The position numbers were made by a program, and so were the translations under genes. The notes beneath the pieces were generated by a model. The model searched no databases, was not told the origin of the DNA, and saw only the letters and a program-made list of their open reading frames with translations. From Chthoniobacterales bacterium (GTDB lineage Bacteria; Verrucomicrobiota; Verrucomicrobiia; Chthoniobacterales; JAATET01), in the NCBI GenBank assembly GCA_036569045.1, contig DATCRI010000014.1:1-38425 (forward strand): a stretch of 38,425 bases of DNA, read 5' to 3'. Numbering within the stretch: position 1 is the first letter of the stretch; every line of letters begins with the position of its first letter. Positions 1 through 7,899 of this stretch are shown one piece after another.

Positions 1-2
1 CC

Positions 3-740
3 GCCGAGGGGGTCGACGAGGTTGTGCTCGACGTGACGGATGCCGGCTCCATCGAAGCCGCGCGCCAGCGGATTTCCCGCGAAACCGGCGCCGCCGGGCT
101 CCGGGCCATTATCAACAACGCGGGCGTGGGCAACGTCATGCCGCTGGAGTTCACGCCGCCGGCGCGGTTTCGCCAGGCCTTCGAAGTCAATGTCTTCGGC
201 GTCGTCGCGGTGACGCAGGCCTTCCTGCCGCTCGTGCACCGGGGGCGGGGCCGCATCGTGAACATCGGGTCCGTCGGCGGGATGATCACCATTCCCTTTG
301 GGGCCGCGCTCACGGCGTCGAAGCACGCGATCGAGGCGATCAGCGATGCGCTGCGGCTCGAGCTCCACGCGGCGGGAATTTTTGTGACGTGCATCCAGCC
401 GGCCTCGATCGACTCCGGCTCCGCCGAAAAACTGGCTGCGGCCACCGAGTCGACCATCGCCGCCCTGCCGCCCGAGGGCCAGCGGCGCTATGGCTCTCAG
501 CTTCGCAAGTTTACCGAGGCCATGCTGAAATCGGAACAGGAAGGGAGCCCGCCGGAAGTCGTGGCGGAGGCGGTGCTGGCCGTCCTGAGGGCGAAGAAAC
601 CGCCGGCGCGCAAGCTGGTCGGCAAGGACGGCCGACTGCTGAAGATGCTTGCCCGCGATGTGCCGGATGCCGCTCGCGATGCGCTGCTGCGGAAGCTTTT
701 CCTCGGGAGCCCGGCTTTTGGCTCCGACCCGGGCTGCTAG
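3..740 (+). CDS. SDR-family protein, 5'-truncated, catalytic Tyr replaced
   Basis: Short-chain dehydrogenase/reductase-like protein cut by the left window edge; the frame is open from base 3, so the N-terminal glycine-rich cofactor loop is not visible. Seen: the structural NNAG motif at about 114-125, the strand with the Ser site (NIGSVGG, about 259-279), and the helix ASKHAIEAISDALRLEL. In the classical YxxxK motif the Lys is present (321-323) but the Tyr position encodes Leu (CTC, 309-311), reading LTASK. The closest-looking subfamily is the classical SDRs with the SDALRLEL signature. Known: the Tyr is the general acid/base of SDR reductases. Inferred: the protein either uses different chemistry or has a non-redox role. 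Family membership is secure; substrate and activity are unknown. Downstream gene is convergent. Confidence 0.88.
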   Translation, partial: AEGVDEVVLDVTDAGSIEAARQRISRETGAAGLRAIINNAGVGNVMPLEFTPPARFRQAFEVNVFGVVAVTQAFLPLVHRGRGRIVNIGSVGGMITIPFGAALTASKHAIEAISDALRLELHAAGIFVTCIQPASIDSGSAEKLAAATESTIAALPPEGQRRYGSQLRKFTEAMLKSEQEGSPPEVVAEAVLAVLRAKKPPARKLVGKDGRLLKMLARDVPDAARDALLRKLFLGSPAFGSDPGC

Positions 741-768
741 CGGCGGGAGCCCGGGCGCGAAGGCTCGA

Positions 769-1677
769 TCAGCGCACCCGACGGCCGACTTTTTCGTCCC
801 AGTGGAGCGGCTTGTCGCTCTTCGGCAGCGGGGCGTCGGGCGTGTCGGCGATCGTGACGCCGGATTTCCAGTCGGGCGGGCAGATCGCGATATATCGTGC
901 GTAGCCACCCGTGCCACCGGCAAATTTCGGGTAGCCGATCGCGACGAGCGCGCCGGTCTCGGGGACCTTGTCGAGATTCGCGACTCCTTCGGCCTGCGCG
1001 TAGCCGTGGTGCATGAGCCAGTGCTCGCCCTCGAGCGTCGGCGTGCTGTCGGTATCGAGCGGCTCGTGGCCGTGGAAGAGGATGTGCCGCTGCTCGTGGA
1101 GGAATTTCAGGGCTGCGAGGCTCACGCCAGGAAACTGGGGGAGCGTGGCGAGCGCGGGATCGGGCCAGCGCTTCGACCAGTCGGACCGCACGAAGACGAC
1201 GGAGCCCTCCGGGATGCGGCCATTGCGCTTCTCCCACGCCTCGATATCGGCGACCTGCAGGGCGTAGTTCGGGTCGGCCTTCACCTGCTCGACGATCGAA
1301 ATGACGGCGAGCGGGCGCACGGCAAACGTCGGCGGCAGCTCGTCGATGGCAGGGTATTCCGGCGCCCAGTGCGCGGGCGGGTCGAGCTGCGTGCCGAGTT
1401 GATCGGTGGCGAGCGAGTAGGCCGTCGCGACGAAGCCGTCGGTCGCGTAGGCGTAGGGCTTGCCGGTCTTCGGGTCGACGGTCTGCGCGAACCGGGCCGG
1501 CCCGAAGCCAGTCCAGACGGGAATCGTCGGCGTGATCGTATGCGTGAGGTCGACGTATTTCGCCTTTTTGAGGGTGGTCTCGTAGACGCCCCAGAGACTT
1601 TGTTCCGCGCCATGAGCCGCGAGCGCGCTTCCCAGCGCCGCGATTGTCAGGATGCCAATTCGCATGTCCTGTGCCAT
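769..1677 (-). CDS. Exported cyclase-family metal-dependent hydrolase
   Basis: 302-residue member of the cyclase / kynurenine-formamidase-like family (PF04199 type). The N-terminus is signal-peptide-like: a hydrophobic stretch at residues 7-22 followed by AHGAEQ, so export to the periplasm is likely. Residues 41-50 ([10 protein letters not shown]) match the family's first strand. The usual metal-binding HxGTHxDxPxH signature is altered to [11 protein letters not shown] at residues 93-103; Asp and the last His are kept. Family members hydrolyse or cyclise amides and lactones using a divalent metal. A second Met at residue 5 (ATG at 1665) gives a cleaner signal peptide and could be the true start. 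It diverges from the BNR-repeat gene, with 94 bp between them. Substrate cannot be told from sequence. Confidence 0.85.
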   Translation of the reverse strand: MAQDMRIGILTIAALGSALAAHGAEQSLWGVYETTLKKAKYVDLTHTITPTIPVWTGFGPARFAQTVDPKTGKPYAYATDGFVATAYSLATDQLGTQLDPPAHWAPEYPAIDELPPTFAVRPLAVISIVEQVKADPNYALQVADIEAWEKRNGRIPEGSVVFVRSDWSKRWPDPALATLPQFPGVSLAALKFLHEQRHILFHGHEPLDTDSTPTLEGEHWLMHHGYAQAEGVANLDKVPETGALVAIGYPKFAGGTGGYARYIAICPPDWKSGVTIADTPDAPLPKSDKPLHWDEKVGRRVR

Positions 1678-1771
1678 ACTCCCGGCCCGGCGAAGGCGGC
1701 AATCGTCAAAAAGAATCCCGGGAAACGATGTCCGGATGACGCTCCCTCGTTCGTCGTCATTTCAAAACCTC

Positions 1772-2887
1772 ATGAGCACGATCCGAGTCCTTGTCGGCAC
1801 CCGCAAGGGAGCATTTCTCCTCACGTCCGATGGCCAGCGCGAGCGGTGGGAGGTGAGCGGGCCGCATTTCGCCGGCTGGGAGATCTATCACCTCAAGGGA
1901 TCGCCGGTGGATCCCAATCGCCTCTACGCCTCGGTTTCCAGCGGGTGGTTCGGGCAGGTGATCCAGCGCTCCGACGACGGTGGCGCCACGTGGGCGCCGG
2001 TCGGAAACGCGTTTCTCTACGACGGCGTGCCCGGCACGCATCAATGGTATGACGGCACGCAGCATCCGTGGGAATTCAAGCGCGTCTGGCATCTCGAGCC
2101 CTCGTTCACCGATCCGGACCATGTCTACGCCGGGGTGGAGGATGCCGCGCTTTTCGAGTCGAAGGACGGCGGCGCGACCTGGACCGAGCTCTCCGGCCTG
2201 CGCCAGCACGATACCGGCCCGCTCTGGCAGCCGGGAGCCGGCGGGATGTGTCTGCACACGATCCTGCTCGACCCCGTGAACGCCGGCCGGATGTTCGTTG
2301 CGATCTCGGCGGCGGGTGCATTCCGCAGCGACGATTTCGGAAAAACGTGGCGACCGATCAACAAGGGGCTCGTCTCGAATTTCATGCCGAATCCTACCGG
2401 GGAGGTCGGTCATTGCGTGCACCATATCGCGTTTCACAAGGCGAATCCGGAGACGCTCTTCATGCAGAAGCACTGGGACGTGATGCGCAGTGATGACGGT
2501 GGCAACAACTGGCGCGAGGTGAGCGGCAACCTGCCGACGGACTTCGGCTTCCCGATCGACGTGAATGCGAACGAGCCCGAGACGATCTACGTGGTGCCGA
2601 TCAAGAGCGACTCCGAGCATTTTCCAATCGACGGGGCGTTGCAGGTCTGGCGCAGCCGCACGGGCGGCGGGGAGTGGGAGGCGCTCACGAAGGGGCTGCC
2701 GCAGCGGGATTGTTACGTGAACGTTCTGCGTGACGCGATGGCGGTGGATGCGCTCGATCCCTGCGGGGTGTATTTCGGCACGACCGGCGGCCAGGTCTAT
2801 TGCTCCGCCGACGCGGGCGATTCCTGGAATGCCATCGTGCGCGATCTGCCGGCGGTGCTGTCGGTGGAAGTGCAGACGGTGCCATGA
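1772..2887 (+). CDS. BNR/Asp-box repeat beta-propeller protein (sialidase-like fold)
   Basis: 371-residue protein built of repeated Asp-box motifs (S-x-D-x-G-x-T-W type): SDDGGATW at residues 67-74, then [24 protein letters not shown] and SADAGDSW. This is the pattern of WD40/YVTN/BNR-like, VPS10-type or exo-sialidase-like propellers. No signal peptide is visible; it starts [15 protein letters not shown], so a cytosolic location is likely. ATG at 1772 is chosen because the family begins at this [10 protein letters not shown] strand; the open frame extends upstream but without homology-like sequence. I see no clear sialidase catalytic Arg triad, so enzymatic sialidase activity should not be assumed. 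It overlaps the next gene by ATGA, which suggests translational coupling with the MoaD/ThiS-like protein. Confidence 0.87.
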   Translation: MSTIRVLVGTRKGAFLLTSDGQRERWEVSGPHFAGWEIYHLKGSPVDPNRLYASVSSGWFGQVIQRSDDGGATWAPVGNAFLYDGVPGTHQWYDGTQHPWEFKRVWHLEPSFTDPDHVYAGVEDAALFESKDGGATWTELSGLRQHDTGPLWQPGAGGMCLHTILLDPVNAGRMFVAISAAGAFRSDDFGKTWRPINKGLVSNFMPNPTGEVGHCVHHIAFHKANPETLFMQKHWDVMRSDDGGNNWREVSGNLPTDFGFPIDVNANEPETIYVVPIKSDSEHFPIDGALQVWRSRTGGGEWEALTKGLPQRDCYVNVLRDAMAVDALDPCGVYFGTTGGQVYCSADAGDSWNAIVRDLPAVLSVEVQTVP

Positions 2888-3180
2888 TCCGGGTCGTCCT
2901 GCCGGCCCATCTGCGCACGCTGGCCCGAGTCGACGGCGATGTGGAGCTCGAGGTCGGAGCGCCGGTGACGATCCGCTCGGTGCTCGACGCGCTCGAGATG
3001 AAGTATCCGATGCTGCGGGGGGCGATTCGCGACCACGGCACGCTCAAGCGCCGGGCGTTTGTGCGCTTCTTTGCGTGCCAGCAGGATCTCTCGCACGATT
3101 CCGTCGACGCTCCGCTCCCGGACATCGTCGCGAGTGGCGCGGAACCGTTCGTCGTGCTCGGCGCGATCGCCGGCGGCTAG
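2884..3180 (+). CDS. MoaD/ThiS-family ubiquitin-like protein
   Basis: 98-residue protein of the beta-grasp MoaD/ThiS type. It opens [14 protein letters not shown], carries the [15 protein letters not shown] helix region typical of MoaD-like proteins, and ends in ...AIAGG. A C-terminal Gly-Gly is what MoaD/ThiS sulfur carriers and ubiquitin-like modifiers use for adenylation and thiocarboxylation. The start is fixed by the ATGA overlap with the BNR gene. No MoaE, ThiG, MoeB/ThiF-type activator or other molybdopterin/thiamine gene lies in the window, so a partner enzyme, if needed, is elsewhere. I infer a paired function with the upstream propeller protein; whether it is a sulfur carrier or a protein modifier is open. 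Confidence 0.83.
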   Translation: MIRVVLPAHLRTLARVDGDVELEVGAPVTIRSVLDALEMKYPMLRGAIRDHGTLKRRAFVRFFACQQDLSHDSVDAPLPDIVASGAEPFVVLGAIAGG

Positions 3181-3246
3181 CTCGCGAGACCGCGCTATGC
3201 GCTGGCGCGGGAGGGCGGGGCATGCGATATCCTCTCGCTCTCGAAA

Positions 3247-5007
3247 ATGGACGCGAAACTCGCCCTGCGACGGTCCTTGCGCGACCAGCCGACGCGCTGG
3301 GGCGCGGCCGTTTTCCTGGCGAAGGCGACCATGCTCCGGTGGAAGCGGGCGCTGGCCGAGCCTCCGGGGCGCCGTCCTCGCCGGCTCGCGCGCCAGCCAT
3401 TGTCGCCGGATTTTCACCTCCTGGCGGAATCCCGCTCCCCGCTGTATGCCCAGATCTCTGCGGCCGAGTGGGCGTTGCAGGCGGGGAAGGTGCAGAATCT
3501 GCGACTGGCCGCCCGCGCGCTGGATGGCCTCGTCGTCCCGGCGGGCGAGGTGTTCAGCTTCTGGGCGAATGTGGGGCGCGCGACGCGGCGGCGGGGATTC
3601 GTCAATGGGCGCGAGCTGCGGGAGGGCTGCGTGATTCCCAATATCGGCGGCGGCCTTTGCCAGCTTTCGAATGCGCTCCACGACGTCGCGCTGCAGGCCG
3701 GGCTCGAGATCGTCGAGCGGCACGCCCACACCCGGCAGGTTTCGGACAGTCGGTTCGCCGGCCGCGATGCCACGGTCTTCTGGAATTACGTCGACCTGCG
3801 TTTCCGGGCGAAGGAGGACACCCGGATTGCGGCGGAATTGTCGGCCGATGAATTGATCGTGCGGCTTGCCTCGGCGACCGGCCTGCCGTCGGCGCGAGAG
3901 ATTGCGCCCGGATGCGCGACGGGCCTGCGGGCGGCGGAGAGCTGCGAGACCTGCGGCAGGGCCGATTGTTTTCGGCACGCGGAGGCCGTGTCGCTGCCCC
4001 GCACCCATGGGGACGCCTGGGTGGTCGATGCGTGGATGCCCGAGCACGACGGCTGGATGTGCGCCCATCGCCAGCCGGCGGATCACCTGTTGCTGCCGAT
4101 GGATGGTCGCCGGCTTGGGCTCCGCGCCTATCGCTGGTTGAGCGAGGGTTTCGCAGCCGTGCACCAGGCGCCGTTTACGGTGCTTCGGCGGTCGATCACA
4201 TCCCGTCGGCTGGCGAGCCAGGGAGCGACGCGGCAGCGCGCTTTGCTCGCGATGGACGAGGCGATGGCGATCGCGCTGGCCCGCCGGATTCCGCCGCTCG
4301 CGCCGCATCTCACGATCAGCCAGAATCTCCTGCCCTTCCTCTGGCGCGACGGCTGGCTCGGGGGCCGGACATTCGACGTGCTGATGACGCGTCTGCCGCT
4401 GCACGAAATGGAGGCGCGGCTCGATCGGGCCGCCCTCGCTCGTCCGGAAAGTCCGACACTCGCCGACTTTCGAGCCCCGGCCGAAATCGTGGAATGGGAA
4501 CGCCGGGCTCTCGCCGCCGCCCGGGCCTGGGTGACGCCGCACGCGGCCATCGCCACGCTCGCCGGTTCGCGCGCTCGCCCTGTGGACTGGGAAATGCCCG
4601 CCGTGTCGATCGCCCGTCGGGGCACGGAGATCGTGTTTCCTGTGAGCACCCTCGCACGCAAGGGCGCCTGCGAATTGCGCGAGGCGCTCCTCGCTCTCGA
4701 GCTGCCGCTCCGGCTTGTCGGGCCCGTGATCGAAGGGGAGGATTTCTGGCGCGACGTTCGCCTGTCCCATTCGGAAGGCGATTGGCTGGACGGCGCGGCC
4801 GCGGTGGTGCTTCCGGCATGGATCGAACATCAACCGCGGCGCTTGCTGCGGGCGCTCGCGGCGGGTGTGCCGGTGATTGCCAGCGAGGCGTGCGGGCTGA
4901 CGCCGAGGCCGGGACTGACGATCGTGCCGACCGGCGATGTCGAGGCGCTGCGAATCGCGCTGGAGGCGATCGCGGAGCCTACGCGCCGTTCTCGATGTGC
5001 GAGATGA
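3247..5007 (+). CDS. VanW-domain protein fused to a glycosyltransferase-like C-terminus
   Basis: 586 residues with two parts. Residues about 60-200 are a VanW domain: FSFWANVG at 103-110 and GGGLCQLSNALHDVAL at 134-149, followed by the VERHAHT segment. A cysteine cluster follows: C223, then C233, C236 and C241 (CxxCx4C), possibly a metal site. The C-terminal third resembles the second Rossmann half of a GT-B/GT4 glycosyltransferase: a segment around residues 515-545 (AAAVVLPAWIEHQPRRLLRA then AGVPVIASEACGL) looks like the donor-binding region. The first GT half is not recognisable. No signal peptide or clear membrane segment is present. VanW is known from glycopeptide-resistance clusters but its biochemistry is unclear. 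The gene's last 29 nt overlap the convergent GGDEF gene. Confidence 0.8.
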   Translation: MDAKLALRRSLRDQPTRWGAAVFLAKATMLRWKRALAEPPGRRPRRLARQPLSPDFHLLAESRSPLYAQISAAEWALQAGKVQNLRLAARALDGLVVPAGEVFSFWANVGRATRRRGFVNGRELREGCVIPNIGGGLCQLSNALHDVALQAGLEIVERHAHTRQVSDSRFAGRDATVFWNYVDLRFRAKEDTRIAAELSADELIVRLASATGLPSAREIAPGCATGLRAAESCETCGRADCFRHAEAVSLPRTHGDAWVVDAWMPEHDGWMCAHRQPADHLLLPMDGRRLGLRAYRWLSEGFAAVHQAPFTVLRRSITSRRLASQGATRQRALLAMDEAMAIALARRIPPLAPHLTISQNLLPFLWRDGWLGGRTFDVLMTRLPLHEMEARLDRAALARPESPTLADFRAPAEIVEWERRALAAARAWVTPHAAIATLAGSRARPVDWEMPAVSIARRGTEIVFPVSTLARKGACELREALLALELPLRLVGPVIEGEDFWRDVRLSHSEGDWLDGAAAVVLPAWIEHQPRRLLRALAAGVPVIASEACGLTPRPGLTIVPTGDVEALRIALEAIAEPTRRSRCAR

Positions 5008-6058
5008 TCCGGTCGCGACCGCTTTCCTTGGCTCGGTAAAGGCCGGCGTCCGCGAGGCGGATGACTTCCTCGGTCGTGACGAGTTCCGCGGGATCGAAAT
5101 AGGCCAGCCCCATGCTGATCGTGACGGTGATGGAGTGGCCCTCGGATTCGATCGGCGTTCCGCGCACCGCCTCGCGCACGCGTTGGGCGATGTTGATGGC
5201 GTCGGTCGCCAGAGGGTCCGCAATGACGAGCAGGAATTCTTCCCCGCCCATGCGGCAGGCGAAATCGTCGTTACGAATGCTGCGAAGAATGCGGCGCGCC
5301 ACTTCGCGCAGCACCTCGTCGCCGACGGAATGGCCGTAGGTGTCGTTGATCTTCTTGAAGAAATCGATGTCCAGCATCGCGATGCAGAATTTCTCGCGGC
5401 GTTGGGCGGCCACCTGATGCTGGCGGGCGAGAAATTCCTCGCCGCCGGCGCGGTTCCAGAGGCGCGTGAGCGGGTCGACGAGCACGGCCTTCTTCGCGGC
5501 GGCGAGTTCCTCGTTCATGCGTAACTGTGCGACGGCGAGTTGCTTGGATTTGATCTCCACTTCGACCATTGCGGCGAGGTCCTTGAGATCCTCCATCTGC
5601 GAGGCGGTGAGCTTGCGGGGTTCGCGATCGATCACGCAAAGGGCGCCAATCTTGTGGCCATCGGGCGAACGCACGGGCATCCCGGCGTAGAAGCGAATGC
5701 TCGGATCGCCCGTGACGAGCGGATTGTCGGCAAAGCGCTCGTCCTGGGAGGCGTCTTCGACGACAAAGGCGTCGTCCCCGAGAATGGTGTGCCCGCAGAA
5801 GGAGACTTCGCGCGAGGTCTCGGTCCCGTTCAGTCCCTGGACGGATTTGAACCACTGGCGGCCGCCGTCGACCATCGTGATGGCCGCGATGGGCACGCCG
5901 ATCAATCGGGACGCGAGCCGGGTGACGCGCTCGAACCGCTCCTCGATCGCGGTTTCCAGGATGTTCAGGGACTCGAGGGATTTCTGGCGCTGGGCCTCGT
6001 CGGGCGGAAGGTCAGGAGCTTTCAAGACAACAGATTCGCGGTGCAAGAATCGTAGCAC
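4979..6058 (-). CDS. GAF-GGDEF diguanylate cyclase
   Basis: 359-residue cytosolic signalling enzyme that should make cyclic di-GMP from two GTP. Residues about 35-175 form a GAF sensor domain of the type often found beside GGDEF (VTRLASRLIG, SFCGHTILGDDAFVVEDA, YAGMPVRSPDGHKIGALCVI). A helical linker (about 180-210) leads into the GGDEF domain: LVDPLTRLWNR, then DIDFFKKINDTYGHSVGD, and the active-site motif GGEEF. The RNDD four residues ahead of the motif region fits an RxxD allosteric inhibitory site, so product feedback is likely. The start is GTG at 6058. No DNA-binding or transmembrane segment is seen; the GAF ligand is unknown. It is convergent with the VanW gene. Confidence 0.93.
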   Translation of the reverse strand: MLRFLHRESVVLKAPDLPPDEAQRQKSLESLNILETAIEERFERVTRLASRLIGVPIAAITMVDGGRQWFKSVQGLNGTETSREVSFCGHTILGDDAFVVEDASQDERFADNPLVTGDPSIRFYAGMPVRSPDGHKIGALCVIDREPRKLTASQMEDLKDLAAMVEVEIKSKQLAVAQLRMNEELAAAKKAVLVDPLTRLWNRAGGEEFLARQHQVAAQRREKFCIAMLDIDFFKKINDTYGHSVGDEVLREVARRILRSIRNDDFACRMGGEEFLLVIADPLATDAINIAQRVREAVRGTPIESEGHSITVTISMGLAYFDPAELVTTEEVIRLADAGLYRAKESGRDRIISHIENGA

Positions 6059-6135
6059 GCCCTCGCGGGGTTGCGCGACTTTTTGCGAGAGAGCCCGGTG
6101 GCGGAATCTCCGGGCAGGCTGGTGAACGTGCGGCT

Positions 6136-6462
6136 TTAGTGGCCGAGGGCGAGCCAGGTGATCTCGACACCGTAGACCCGCGTTTCGCGCCAGGTCGTCA
6201 CCGCGAGGGTGAAGCCGGTGGGTGTGACCTGCGTGACGGCCACGCTCACGCGGGCGCTGTCGCGCTGGTCGATGTCGAAGCCCGCGAGCGAGGCCTGCAC
6301 CAGCGGCGCGCCGGTGAAGGGCTCGGCAAACGTCACTTCGGTGACGAACGTCCGCGGGGACACGTCGTCGTTCGAGGTGGTGGCCAGATTCCAGCCCTCG
6401 GAGTTCACTCCAAGGCTGAAGGCGGACGACGCGGTTTTCCAGGGAACGATTGAGGAAGTCAT
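6136..6462 (-). CDS. H-type lectin domain protein
   Basis: 108-residue protein that is almost entirely one H-type lectin-like domain (PF09458 type). Matching features are VTFAEPFTGAPLVQASLAGF, the RVSVAVTQVTPTGFTLAVTTW strand pair, and a C-terminal ...YGVEITWLALGH. Such domains in snail agglutinin and discoidin bind N-acetylgalactosamine-type sugars as trimers. No signal peptide is seen (MTSSIVPWKTASSAF), so a cytosolic location or non-classical export would be needed. Bacterial copies are often fused to larger proteins, so a free-standing one is a little unusual. It diverges from the DUF1697 gene with 138 bp between them, where I see no clear promoter. Sugar binding is not shown by the sequence alone. 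Confidence 0.78.
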   Translation of the reverse strand: MTSSIVPWKTASSAFSLGVNSEGWNLATTSNDDVSPRTFVTEVTFAEPFTGAPLVQASLAGFDIDQRDSARVSVAVTQVTPTGFTLAVTTWRETRVYGVEITWLALGH

Positions 6463-6600
6463 GATCCGGAAATTTGGAAGTTAACGAGGCCCTCAGTATT
6501 GTTCCCGCATCGAAGTGGAAAGCAGATTCGTCCCCTGGCGGAAATTCCCGCGGATTTTCCGTTTGCTCCCCGGTTCTTCGGCCGCAAGAGTCACCCTGCC

Positions 6601-7146
6601 ATGACGGGAATCGCCCTGCTGCGAGGCATCAATGTAAGCGGTCACCGGCCGGTGCCGATGGCTCGCCTGCGCGAAGTGCTCGAATCCGCCGGCTTGGGCG
6701 CGGTCCGCACGTATTTGCAAAGCGGGAACGTCGTTTTTACCGCCATCGGGAAACCCGACAAATCGAGACGGCTGATCGAAGCGGCGATCGAGCGCGATTT
6801 CGGCTTCCCGGTGCCGGTGATTCTCCGCGACGCCGCGGAGTGGGAGAAAATCCTCGCCGCCAATCCCTTCTTCGGGAAACCCGGCGTCGATCCTGAGGCC
6901 CTCTACGTGACCTTCCTCGACGCGCCGCCGCCCGCCGTCGCCTTGCGGAAGCTGGATGACCTCCCGGATTCGCCGGATGCGTTTCAGCGAATCGGAAACG
7001 AGATCCACCTGCACTGTCCCGGAGGCTATGGTCGCACGAAGCTGTCGAATGCCGCGTTCGAGCGAAAACTCGGTGTCGGGGCGACCACGCGAAATTGGAA
7101 AACGGTGAATGCCCTCGCGGCGATGGCGGCGGAGGGGGCGGCGTGA
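6601..7146 (+). CDS. DUF1697 family protein
   Basis: 181-residue protein of the DUF1697 family. It opens with the family signature MTGIALLRGINVSGHRPVPM, followed by LQSGNVVFTA and the C-terminal GRTKLSNAAFERKLGVGATT and RNWKTVNAL. The function of the family is unknown. ATG at 6601 is chosen because it begins the signature; in-frame codons upstream carry no family similarity. It overlaps the next gene by GTGA (stop 7144-7146, GTG start 7143), so the two are probably one translational unit. Confidence 0.9.
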   Translation: MTGIALLRGINVSGHRPVPMARLREVLESAGLGAVRTYLQSGNVVFTAIGKPDKSRRLIEAAIERDFGFPVPVILRDAAEWEKILAANPFFGKPGVDPEALYVTFLDAPPPAVALRKLDDLPDSPDAFQRIGNEIHLHCPGGYGRTKLSNAAFERKLGVGATTRNWKTVNALAAMAAEGAA

Positions 7147-7709
7147 CAGAGGAGATCCTGAGTTTCGCGACGCCGGCGGAGCTGCGGAAATGGCACGAAA
7201 CTCATCATGCGCGGCCCGAGGGCTTCTGGCTGCGTCTTTTCAAGAAAGGCTCCGGCGAAAAATCGGTCTCGTATGCCGAGGCGCTCGACGAGGCGCTGTG
7301 CCATGGCTGGATCGACGGGCAGAAAAAGAGCTTCGATGCAGATTCCTGGCTGCAGAAATTTACGCCGCGTCGCCCGCGCAGCGGATGGTCACGGGTCAAC
7401 ACCGGCCATGCGGAGCGATTGATCGCCGCGGGCCGGATGAGTCCCGCCGGATTGGCGCAAGTGGATGCGGCAAAGGCTGATGGCCGCTGGGCCGCTGCCT
7501 ACGATTCGCCGCGAAACGCCGTCCCGCCCGCGGACTTCCTTGCCGCGCTGGAAGGGGAGCCGAAAGCCAGGGCCTTCTTCGCCACTCTCAACCGCGCCAA
7601 TATCTACGCGATCGTCTATCGCCTGCAGACGGCAAAACGCCCCGAAACGCGGAATCGGCGGCTCACGGCGATCGTCGAAATGCTCGCCCGAGGTGAAAAA
7701 TTTCATTAG
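7143..7709 (+). CDS. YdeI/OmpD-associated family protein
   Basis: 188-residue protein of the YdeI/OmpD-associated (bacteriocin-protection-like) family. Recognisable segments are FATPAELRKWHETHH, GFWLRLFKKGSG, SYAEALDEALCHGWIDGQKK, the RRPRSGWSRVN motif, and a C-terminal helical segment ETRNRRLTAIVEMLARGEKFH. The start is GTG at 7143, set by overlap with the DUF1697 stop. Family members are small soluble proteins of unclear mechanism; some have been linked to stress or antimicrobial peptide tolerance. No signal peptide. Both genes of this pair often appear as orphan cytosolic proteins, so the pairing does not reveal the role. Confidence 0.86.
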   Translation: MTEEILSFATPAELRKWHETHHARPEGFWLRLFKKGSGEKSVSYAEALDEALCHGWIDGQKKSFDADSWLQKFTPRRPRSGWSRVNTGHAERLIAAGRMSPAGLAQVDAAKADGRWAAAYDSPRNAVPPADFLAALEGEPKARAFFATLNRANIYAIVYRLQTAKRPETRNRRLTAIVEMLARGEKFH

Positions 7710-7754
7710 CGCGCTGCGAAAGACGCCTTTTGCCTCGATAATCAGGCAACCTGT

Positions 7755-7792
7755 CGCAGTTTGTGAGGTTTGCTACACGCAAATGAACTGCG
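7755..7792. other. Nested inverted repeat upstream of the marR-RND operon
   Basis: A perfect 7-bp inverted repeat (CGCAGTT 7755-7761, AACTGCG 7786-7792) encloses a second perfect 5-bp repeat (TTTGC 7769-7773, GCAAA 7779-7783). The region 7710-7899 is the longest gap before the operon and is visibly more AT-rich than the coding sequence. It may be an operator or a structured leader; with no downstream U-run it is not a clear terminator. Confidence 0.4.
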
Positions 7793-7812
7793 AAACGCGA
7801 TTTTTGAGACGT

Positions 7813-7867
7813 AGTCTTGAAAAAGACTTGCGGTTCCTATATGCGCCCTTATTTCTTATGGCATAAT
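7813..7867 (+). promoter_or_regulatory. Candidate promoter/operator region for the MarR-RND operon
   Basis: An extended -10-like box TGGCATAAT lies at 7859-7867, which would put transcription start near 7874, about 26 nt before the MarR ATG. An alternative is TTGAAA (7817-7822) with TATATG (7838-7843), but the 15-bp spacer is short. A perfect 6-bp dyad, AGTCTT (7813-7818) and AAGACT (7823-7828) separated by GAAA, overlaps this and is the kind of short palindrome MarR proteins bind. The boxes are read by eye and the assignment is tentative. Confidence 0.35.
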
Positions 7868-7899
7868 CCATCAAGTCGATTAATAGCTCCGTCACACCT

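Noticed and set aside
649-2052. Plus-strand frame of about 467 codons opposite the cyclase gene
   Set aside because: No recognisable domain; overlaps a minus-strand gene with a signal peptide and family motifs.
1772-2887. Sialidase enzyme
   Set aside because: Asp boxes are present but no clear catalytic Arg triad or Tyr/Glu pair is seen, so only the fold is claimed.
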